A stretch of 64,000 bases of DNA from Strongylocentrotus purpuratus (taxonomy: Eukaryota; Echinodermata; Echinoidea; Camarodonta; Strongylocentrotidae), in NCBI RefSeq assembly GCF_000002235.5, contig NW_022145594.1, forward strand, positions 14,177,001-14,241,000, in the 5' to 3' direction. The notes below the pieces were generated by a model. That model was not told the origin of the DNA. It saw only the letters and a list, made by a program, of their open reading frames with translations, and did not search any database. Numbering within the stretch: the first letter of the stretch is position 1; every line of letters begins with the position of its first letter. Position numbers and translations under genes: made by a program. This document shows positions 1 through 10,900 of the stretch, piece by piece.

Positions 1-806
1 GTGGACAAGGTAGCACGGAAAGTAGTGGTGACTCACAATTCGAAGGTTGGTAGACCCCTAACTACAGCTATACAGGCAGCCGCTAATCGGTCTAGTAGAC
101 CCCTATGTTGTATAAGTGGTATATTTAAGAATGTTTTCAGTTTCAGGAAATCTCAATAATTGGTAGCTAACCTATCATTGTTGTCAGCATAATTGAATTC
201 CCATTTTTAGCCATGATAATGTAGTCAAATTGTTGTTTGTTATAAATGGAAAATGGGGGGGGGGGGGGGGGGGGGCTGGGCTGATGTTTTTTTTTGAGGG
301 GGCCGCGGACCAGATAATTTTTATCAAGGGGGCAGATTTACGGCCTATTTGAGCCCCCAGGCTCTGTCTCTGAAATCCCATTACAAAATTGTATTGATAA
401 ACACAACAAAAGTGTCATGTGTTTGCACAGATCGAGTACAACAAGTCTTCGTAGACTAGCTACTATATACTGCAGACTACAACCTGTTCCCATCTATTAC
501 CTTAGATGTTTGTATACTTTCCAGAAATGTGCATATTTTTTTTAATGGTGATTTTTTTCTGTTTTAGATTTCCAAATGTTGATATTTCTTATTTCCAAGT
601 GAATGGATAAAATAGTGGGCCGGAAAATTCTAAGCTGCCATACAGGAGTTGTAAGATTTCAGAATGTGGAAAATAAGCACCCATTTTTTTTTGCAGTCAA
701 GATGGATTCTCCACATCTGCCTATTGGGCCAACTCTATAACTCAATGTGGTCATACATGTCAGAAACATGTCAGAAAAATGATATGACATTGAGTTTCCT
801 AATATA
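1..806. other. Non-coding, AT-rich, with G-run and part of a foldback
   Basis: No convincing exon. Frame 1 is open from base 1 to about 158 but has no recognisable domain, so it may be the edge of an upstream exon or chance. A run of about 20 G lies near 257-276. Bases about 640-745 resemble the right arm of the foldback element at 807-1339, in the same orientation as that arm. Confidence 0.4.
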
Positions 807-1339
807 GAGCTAAGCATTGCCTATGGCTATGTCTAGGCCCTGAGAGCAGAGGGTCATCTTTCAAAAGGCCTTAATTTTCCACATTCTCAAATATTACAAC
901 TTATGCAAGTTGGCTTGGAACTTTTGTAATTCCCATTCAATCAGTCATTAAAATTTAGGTATTGAAAATAGAATGTAAAAAATCAACTTTTTAGATAATT
1001 TGCACAAATAACTTCAAATTGCAACACATGTAAAGAAGTACATGGGACCACATCAGCATGTGACCCTAGCAGACAGCATTTCCAGGTGTCGTCTGCTAGA
1101 GTCTCCCTATGGACTTCTCTACATGTGTTGCATTTCATGAAAAGTTTTTTTTTTTTACAAATTCTATTTTTAATTTTTAAATTGTAATGACTGATTGAAT
1201 GGGAATATAATCATTGCCAAAGTTCCAAGCTAACTTGCATGACTGAGTTGTAATATTTGCGAATGTGGAAAACTAAGGCCTTTTTGAAAAACAAAATGGT
1301 TCTCTCCACAGGGCCTATCATAGGCAATGCTTATAGCTC
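807..1339. mobile_element. Foldback (palindromic) DNA element
   Basis: The left arm from 807 (GAGCTAAGCATTGCCTA) and the right arm ending at 1339 are long imperfect inverted repeats. They share blocks containing AGGCCCT, AAAAGGCCTTA, TTTTCCACATTC, AATATTACAACT, TTGGAACTTT and CCCATTCAATCAGTCATT in mirrored order. The centre near 1070 has an unrelated spacer. There is no coding capacity. This is a non-autonomous foldback/MITE-like element; no target-site duplication is clear and the superfamily is unknown. Confidence 0.7.
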
Positions 1340-1357
1340 ACTGTTGTAGAATGATAT

Positions 1358-1475
1358 ATGTCAGAAATTGATAATGATGTACACCAACAGAGAGCTAGGT
1401 TAGCTAGAATGATATACTGTATGTCAGAAATTGATAACCAACAGAGAGCTAGCTTAGCTAGTATGACTAGATGTA
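1358..1475. repeat. Two-copy tandem repeat of about 70 bp
   Basis: The block ATGTCAGAAATTGATAA ... CCAACAGAGAGCTAG ... TTAGCTAG occurs twice in a row (from about 1358 and about 1421). The small ORF spanning it is a by-product of the repeat rather than a gene. Confidence 0.6.
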
Positions 1476-1926
1476 GAAAGGATCTACATGTACGGGAGAT
1501 TTACAGTACACACGTTAATAGAACTTGGGTGCATTGCTTTCCAGGAGTAGTTGTATCCATATAGTTATGAAAAATCATGAAATAAACCACCTCTGTTCCA
1601 TAACCTCCTTGGTTTTCACAATATATGCATCAAAATGCACAGATGATTGCTTTTCTAATTTGTTCTTAGTAAATATGGTCCAACAATCATAACTTCTAAT
1701 TTTCTAAACAATTTATGAAATATAACTAAAGTTCTTGAACTTTTGAAGTTTAAATCACTATCTTGTCTGGGGTGGATATGAAATCTATCTTGACAATGGA
1801 CTTAAGTGTACAACTGTAATTTTGGTTGTGAATGCTTTTGACAATTTTAACTAGTTTGGGGACTGTCATTGGTGATATGATTGGGAAGCTGATTTTAATT
1901 GAAATTTTTGGATGTTTGTTTTTCAG

Positions 1927-4900
1927 ATTTTCTACAAAGTTGCAGATTTCGAATTTCCTGAAGAGTTGGTAGAGAACTTTCTTCATCCTCCTGTAATGAG
2001 TATTTCAGAAGTGAAAGCATCTCCGTCAAAGAAGAGGGTTAGTGTGACAGGAAATGTGGGAGAGGTAAGCCTTTATTTTCTTGTGTTATTCATTTGTAAA
2101 TTTCGTCATATCAAGTCGTTACTCATTTCAAGTGAGTCTATTGAAACAACAATGCCTCTATAATATAGCAGTCAATCCCTAATTCTTGTTTGTGGGGTGA
2201 ATTATAATGGTATTCACAATTGTTAGATTTGGGTTGATCTTTGTAAATGGTGTTGTATTGTAGTACATGTATGTATGCTATGAAAATCAGCCCCAAAATG
2301 AGAAGGTGTTCCCCAAAAAACGATTTGGGTGAGAGGGGGTCTTTTATTTCCATATTTGGCAATCCAAGGTTGTGTTGGGGGAGGGGTGTGATAAGATATA
2401 ATATGTAAATCATCAATCTGTGTGTATCTTATCAGTAATTAATTCAGAATAGATGCATATCATTGTGTACTACTGCAGGTGGATTTACAGAGTATTTCTT
2501 TTATCCCAGAGTCATGAATCATTAATGAGCCTGGGTACAACAAAAGGTTGTCATAAATTAATGGAGTAAATCACAATGGCATTGTTGCTTTCTGAATTCA
2601 TTCAATTTTGACAAAACCTATGCTGCAAAATGTGTGTCTCAGTAATGAATTTAGAAAGCAACAATGTCATTGTGATTTGCACCAATAGTTCATAAAACCT
2701 TTTGTTGTACCCAGGCTCATTAATGATTCATGACTCTGGGATGAAAGAAACACTCTGTAATTCCATCTGCAGTACATAATGACATGCTTCTTTTTTTAAT
2801 TAATTAATGATACATACAGATTGATGATTTACATATCCCCTTCAAAGTACATGGCATGAGATCCATTTCAAATGGAAATATCAAGAGTGTCCATATTATC
2901 TTTGGTTACATTGTATATTTTAGATGTAGGTCTGTCTACAAGTCTTTACTTGCTAGTATATTTGAGCTTTGGGTGAGTTTTGTTGTTCAAATTTTGTATT
3001 TGTGTAGATTGGTGATGTCAGAAACGTTTCAGGCGGTAAAAGGCTCAGGACAGTAACGCTTAATGACGGGGATGAGGCAATCAGACTGAGTTTGTGGGAG
3101 GAACACACTGATATTCCTTTTGCAGTCAATCAACAAATCAAGGCTGAGTGTGTGGTTATCACCGAATGGAATAACACCAAACAACTAGAGTCAACACCAG
3201 CTCTCCATGTTGAGGTTTGTACAAATGCATGCAATAGTTGTATAGCTTAATTTATCATGGATATGATATCAAAAGCATGGATTTTTCACAAAGGAATTAT
3301 TATGATTAAGTTGGTTTAGTTATGATGTGCGTTTTTATTATACTTTGGTATGTTTCAAATGTTTTGACAAGAAGGGGTAATTATGATTTGATTATAACAT
3401 AGTGACATATCATAACCATATAAAAACTTATAGAATATGGCTATGGTAGTGTTGCTGAGGCATTTTCCATGACAGAGATATGTTTTTGAGCAGTGGCACG
3501 TACGTACTGCAGAGTTTTCAGAAATGTGTGGTAAAAAAAAGAAATTGTGCTTGTACACTTAGGCTAATGAAATAACAATAAAATTTATATTTGCTTTTGG
3601 AGTGTCAATTATGATATACATTACGTGGTGTAAATGGAGATTATTATTATTGTTAGTGTAACGGAGTTGTTTCAACGTAGCGGGCGCATGTGGGTCAGTG
3701 CATGCGGGTGGGCAGTTAGGTATTAGGCATGAGCAAGAGAGGACGTGTTCGGGCAGGTAGCTAGGGAGGGCAGGATAAGATAGGTGAAACAGGGTGAATC
3801 GGAGTACTGCTACTAGCTGTTGAAGGGAAGTTACATTGTAAAGTTGGAGTTCTTCGTGAATAAAGGCAAGTACCTTTTGATGTAAAATGACACTGTGTTT
3901 CCGTGTATTATAGAAAAGTAGCGTGATCTGAGTGCGATCGATGATGTTGGAGTGATAGCTTCACTGTTTATGAAAGAACCGTGCGGGTGATTGGAGTCTC
4001 GTGAGATTTATTGACCGCTCGGTAAATGGTGCAGGGACCCCGGACAAAACCCGTTACATTGGTGGCAGCGGTGGGATAAACATGCTGAAGCAGGAATTAA
4101 GCAACATTAAGTGATTATCGGGAATGCTAGTTCGCCTACACCTACGCCTTCACCTACTTCTAGTTCACCTACACCTACACCTACTATAGTTCACCTACAC
4201 CTACTATAGTTCACTTACGCCTTCACCTACTAGTTCACCTACGCCTACACCTACTATAGTTCACCTACGCCTACTATAGTTCACCTACGCCTTCACCTAC
4301 TAGTTCACCTACGCCTACACTTACTATAGTTTACCTGAACCTACTAGTTCACCTACACCTACACCTACTATAGTTCACCTACGCCTACACTTACTATAGT
4401 TTACCTGAACCTACTAGTTCACCTACATATATAAGTGCCTATTCTCCACATCCTATGTATAGCGCCTATAATGCTCTTCGTGTTATCACCTAAATAGCGC
4501 CTACACACAGCACACTTGCCCAGCTACACAGCACACAGTTTGAAGTTGTTGGATCACCGTGTGGCAGTATGGCAACTAGCCTGCATTCGGTGGAGGAGCT
4601 AGAAAACCTGGTGGCTGAACTGCAAGAGAGTAACGAGTACCTCGAACACTCCAAAGGACAGAACAGGCTGTTGATGGAGCAAAATCGCCTCCTTCAGTTG
4701 AAACTGGATTCAGCTACTGCAGCACACGGACGGAGGGATGAAGAAGTGCAGCTTCGTGACTGGGGAAATCCCAACAAGTTCGAAGTACGATCTCCAATGA
4801 GTTATGAACTGCCTGCCACAACAGTTGAGAAGACGGGAGAAATGGATAAGGCTGAGTTTCCCAGCAGGCTGTACAGAGAGGTACAACCACAAGGCACATT

Positions 4901-7900
4901 AACATCAAGGCAACACTTGCACAGTGAAACAAGTGAGTACAACCTCAGAGGATCAACTACAAGGGCCGACCAAGAGGAAAAAGAGTGGGATAGGGAGCAT
5001 GCGAGAGAAGGAGGCATGTCACAGGAACCAAGGATGACAAGACAGGAATTGAGTCCTGGGTTTTCTGATGAAGAAAAAACAGGAATGTCGCGCATTTCCC
5101 GACCCAGCATTGTGCCAGACAAGTTCGATGGGAAGAATCCATGGATCGACTACATCCAGCATTTTAGGGCATGCAAGTTGGCGAATGGTTGGAACGACGA
5201 GGAGGCCAAGATTTTCCTTGCCGCTAGCCTTAGGGGAGCAGCGATCAAAGTCATGGGGAGCCAGAGGCAACTCTCGAGGATAACGTACCAGGAGCTCGTT
5301 CATTTGCTCGAGAAAAGGTTCGGCCCAGGGCAGATGGCTGAAAACTACCTCCTTGAATTACGTTCAAGGCGGCAAGGACCTCAGGAGACTCTTCAGGAGT
5401 TGGGTCAGGCTGTTCGAGAATTGTCTGAATTAGCATACCCAGAACTACCAGAAGAGGCGCGTGATCGTTTGGCGCGTACACACTTTGCAGAAGCAATAGA
5501 GGAGCAGGAAATCCGTGAGGGCATTTTCAGATCACAGCCAACCACAATGGATGAGGCAATACAAGCTGCTATGACCACGGACAACTTTTTCCGCCTTGAA
5601 GACCAACGAAGTGGGAGAAGCAGGTTCCACCGCAAACTAGCCAGATCGACGGAGGAACAGCAATCACCTCTCACAGAAATATGGAAAGAGTTAAAAGAGA
5701 TGAAGCTCAAACTTGAAGAACGAGACAACAAGGTAGAAACGTGGAAGAACCAATCACGTGGAGAAGTTCGGAACTGCTACAATTGCGGCGAAAAGGGGCA
5801 TTTGGCTCGGAATTGTCCTCAGAAGAAAGGACAAGATCCGTCGGGAAACGAGCACGAGCCGACTCTGCAGCCCGAGGGAAGGCCACAAGAAAACAAGGGC
5901 AAAACCGGAAAGGACGAACAGTAGAGAACAACCAAAGGGGCAGAACTGATCAGGAAAGACATAATGTGTCTAGGGCATGTGTCCAGAGTGGACTCTACGT
6001 TGAAGTTGAGATTAGGGGAGTCAAGACCATGCTTTTGGTAGACACGGGAGCAACAGATACAATTCTTTCTAACACAGTATACTACCGAATTCCCAACGAG
6101 AAAAAGCCAGAATTGACAAGGTATGGAGCAAACGTTTCTAATGCTGATGGAAGCAGAATGGAGACAATGGGCAGCTCCTGTCTAGAATTAAAGGTTGGCA
6201 GGACGGTTTGTTCAATTCGTGTCATATTTGGCAATACTGGCTCAGCAGAAGGGATCCTTGGAATGGATTTTCTGATAGCAACACATGCGAAGATCGACTT
6301 ACAACAACTGCAACTGGACTTGAATGGAGACAAAATCAAATGCAGTGATAAGCTGGGGCATGGATTATGCTTCAGGGTGGTGGTAGAGGAGACTACCAAG
6401 ATTCCACCGGGTCATGAAGCATTGGTCCCAGGATTGATTAAGGGGAATCCTGGTGAAGCCGGTCTCGGGATCCTAGAACCTACAGAGGAAAACGAAGTAG
6501 GAAGAAAAGGGGTGATGGTTGCAAGAATCTTGGCAAAATCTACAGACAACACAGTACCTATTCGAGTGTACAACCCCGGAGACAGGGAATGCACTATCAA
6601 GCGAGGCACAATGGCAGGTCACTTTACCCCGGTGAAAAAGACTGATGTTGTAGACATGACAATGCACACATCCAACGATGAAGATACAGGTGACGTCCCT
6701 CCACATTTGGTTGATTTGTTCAAGCGGAGCAAGACAGAGGTACCCAACAGCTTTCACGATAACATTGCCGAACTTCTACGCAAGAACCAAGACGTATTTG
6801 CGAAATCTGACACAGATATTGGACGGACCAACCTTGTTCGCCATGGCATCAACACAGGGAATGCGTCAACGATAAAGGAGAGGCCACGAAGATTCCCACC
6901 AAAGGAACAGCAAGAGATTGACTCCCAGATACAGGACATGCTTCAATCTGGAAGCATAGTGCCAACAGAAAGCCCGTGGGCTTCAAACGTTGTGTTGGTA
7001 CGCAAAAAGGACGGATCGAAGAGATTTTGCATAGACTATAGGCGACTCAACAACGTGACAGTGAAAGATGCATTTCCGATACCCCGCATTGATGAGACAC
7101 TGGACACTCTGGGTGGATCAGAATGGTTCTCAACTCTAGATCTAGCGTCAGGATATTGGCAGGTCGAGCTAGATGAGGATGCCCAGAAGAAGTCGGCATT
7201 TGTGGTCCGTGGTGGCCTCTACTCCTGGCGGGTCATGCCGTTTGGGCTCTGTAACGCGCCGTCGACATTTGAACGTCTTATGGAGCGTGTCCTTGCAGGG
7301 TTACACTGGAAGGTTCTACTCGTGTACCTCGATGATGTGATTGTTTTTGCGAAGACTGTAGATGAAGAGTTGACAAGACTAGAGACAGTTTTCCAGCGCC
7401 TCCGGGATGCCGGGTTGAAGCTGAAACCCAGAAAGTGCCATCTCTTCAAAAGGAGTGTCTTGTACCTTGGCCACGTAGTGTCACCTGATGGCATCTCTAC
7501 CGATCCTGAAAAGATCAAAGTAGTGGAGGATTGGCCAGTTCCAACTTCTGTTAAAGAAGTCCAAAGCTTCCTCGGATTGGCGTCATACTACCGACGTTTC
7601 ATTGGTGGTTTTGCAAACATTGCACGTCCTCTTCACCAGCTCACCGAAAAAGGCAGGGAATTCATCTGGACTAAGGAGTGTGACTGCGCTTTCTCTGAGT
7701 TGAAGGAACATCTCCTGACGGCACCAGTCCTCGCATACCCAGACCCTGAAAAGTCATACATACTGGACACTGATGCAAGCAACGTGGGCATAGGTGCGGT
7801 ACTCTCTCAAGAAGTAGGAGGAAAGGAGCGAGTCATCGCATATGCAAGCAGAGCTCTATCCAAACCCGAAAGGAACTACTGTGTGACAAGACGCGAACTT

Positions 7901-10900
7901 CTAGCCGTTGTTGTCTACCTCAAGCATTTCAGACAGTACTTATACGGAAGTAAAATTACTGTCAGAACCGACCACGGCGCCTTGAGATGGCTGCTGAATT
8001 TCCGTGACCCGCAGGCGCAGATGGCACGATGGCTACAGGTCATAGCAGAATATGACATAGAGATAGTACACAGGGCTGGTCGTTCTCATTCCAACGCTGA
8101 CAGCCTGTCGAGAAGGCCATGTGTTGCTTGCAAGCAGTGTGGAGGAGGTGAGCCACCTCTGGAAGAGCAACAGAAAATCCCAGAAGTTCACATAGACAAT
8201 GGAGTGAAAGTGAACGCCGTGACCCTCGAGCCATCAATCACCTCTGCAGACATGAGAGACAGACAACTAGATGACAGTTCCATGAGTTGGGTCATAGAGA
8301 TGAAGGAGAAAGGAGAAGACCGGGCCAACTGGAGTACAATGTCTTCCTTTTCAGCTGCGAAGAAGGCATATTGGCGATGCTGGGACCAACTCGAGATCAG
8401 AAACGGCGTCCTTTGTAGAAGATGGGAGTCAAACAGAGGCGATCAGATTGAGTGGCATGTTGTGTTGCCTGAGGCCCTCAGGAAGATGATGGTCCAAGAA
8501 ATACACAGCGGGCCTTCAGGCGGACATCTCGGAATGCGTAGGACTACAGCAAAGGTTCGCCAGCGATTCTACTGGCCTGGCCTGGATACAGATGTTAGGT
8601 CCACAGTACGTCAATGCAACGTATGTGCTTCTAAAAAATCACCCAACAAGACCAGGAGGGCCCCCTTGCAGCAGCACCAAGTCGGCATGCCGATGGAAAG
8701 AGTCGCTTTGGACATCATGGGCCCCCTTCCCGAGTCGGAGCGAGGGAACCGATACATAATGGTTGTGGGAGATTATTTCACCCGATGGATGGAAGCCTAT
8801 GCAATACCTGACCAGAAAGCAACAACTGTGGCGACTGAGTTCGTGAACCAGTTTGTATGTCGTTTTGGAGTCCCATCAGTCTTGCATTCGGACCAGGGCC
8901 GAAATTTTGAATCAGCGGTCTTCAGAGAGATGTGTATTGTCTTGGGCATAGAGAAGACACGGACAACGCCGTACAACCCGAAATCCGATGGACTAATTGA
9001 GCGATTCAATCGTACGTTGATCACCATTGTGTCCATGGCCATCGAACCTACCAGACGGCAAAGAGATTGGGATGAGAAGTTACCCCTTGCTCTCTTCGCC
9101 TACCGTTCATCCCCTCAGGAGTCGACCGGCGAGACACCGAACATGTTGATGTTAGGGCGAGAAGTACATCTGCCAATAGACCTTTCCGCTGACTTGTGCA
9201 AGGATGATCGGGAGCTGGATCGCGGTCTGGATACAGATTATGCGGAAAACCTAAGGAACAAGATGAGGCTGGCGCACGAACGAGCGAGGGAGAACACATC
9301 AGAGAGTTCAAGGAGGCAGAAGAAGGTCTACGACAGGAAAGCACAAGCACATGAATTAACGGTCGGGCAATTTGTGTGGTGCTACAACTCAGCTAGGACA
9401 AAGGGGTTGTCTCCCAAATTGCAGCGTCGTTGGAAAGGGCCGTTCCTCATCATTCATCGATTGTCTGATGTCGTCTACAGGATACAGGCAAAGAACCGAG
9501 GAAAGAAGATGGTAGTTCATGCTGACAGGTTAAAGCCTTATTTAGGTGAACCTCTTGCCTCGTGGATTGAGGAACCTACAAGTCAGCAAGTAGACCACGC
9601 TGAAGAGGAGAGTGGAATATCACAAACAGAAGACCTTGTAGAAGATGGTGTTGGAGTCCAGGCAGAAACAGAAACTGAGCAGATACAAGACATAGCCGAA
9701 GGGGAGTTGTTGCAAAGTAAAGCGGACAGTACTGTACAGCCAAGTCCAGTTCCTAGACGAAATCCACCACGGACAAGGAATGCGCCAGGGCGACTTCTAT
9801 ATGAGATTTGACTTTAGCGTGATTGCATTGACATGATTATGTGACTATTTTGCTGGATTGACGGATGAAGCTTCGAATTTGTACTGAAATCATAGATTAG
9901 TAATCACTTCAATTCTTTCTTTGTTGCTTGCACAGATCGTGTTCGTGCTGAGGGATCAACATGGGAGGGGACTCCGAGAGGACAATCAAGTGCTTCACAT
10001 GCCAGAAGTACTTTGCACACAAGAGGAGCTTGGATCGTCACATTGACGTCGAACACAAGGACGAACAACGCTTTGTATGTCAATATTGCAGCAGAGCATA
10101 CAACAGGAAAGATAACTTAACGGCACATTGCAGAGACAGACATCCTGAGAAATCCCAAGACCGGGAGCGAAGCCAGTTGCGGGGAAGGTACCTTGAAAGG
10201 CAGAGCAAGTCTGATCATCGCCGTCGCAGTAGGAGCCCGTCGAGGTCGCCTTTGCCGAACCAGAGAGAGGAGAAGAAGAGAAAGGACAGGAAGAAACAAG
10301 TTGTTCAGGCAAAGCTTGAACGCGATGAGTTGCCCCAAGACCCGCTCCAGGTTGTCGTCTCTCCTCGCACCAGGGAAGAAGTAGAGGGGAGGAAAGACAG
10401 TCGCTCGAGAAGACTGTCTGGTAAGCCACTCGCTATGATGAGACAGCAGCAACTCACCAGTTCTGAATCAGAGGAATCTGCAGTCGCTGATGTGGCGTCG
10501 CCGGAAGATGGTTGTGGAGGCACAGCTGTTGATGTCAGGAGTGTCCAAATAGGTCGTCCGATTCCGCCCCTTGACGTGAAGAGGTTGTTGCGCAACCAGA
10601 GGGTGGAAGTTAATGAATTTTCCTCCCAGACCTCGTATAATGGGGCAGAGAAAGTTTTCCAAGAGACGAGGGAGAGGAAGTACGGCGCCATCTTCTTGCG
10701 GAATAGTGCCGACGGGAGTCAGAAGGAAGAAGGCGGGGGGACGACGAAGGTGCGTAGTGTCCAAGCTGGAGTCGTAGGTGTTCATATGTCAGATGAGCAG
10801 TTCTCGCGAGCTATCTTAGGGAGGATTCAGAGCGTGACGCAGACTACCACTAGGCAAATATTTCAAGGGGGGATCCTTGTTAGTAAAGAGGAATCAAGGA

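Noticed and set aside
1-158. Open frame at the window edge
   Set aside because: No domain, no clear donor, and 52 codons open by chance is not unusual.
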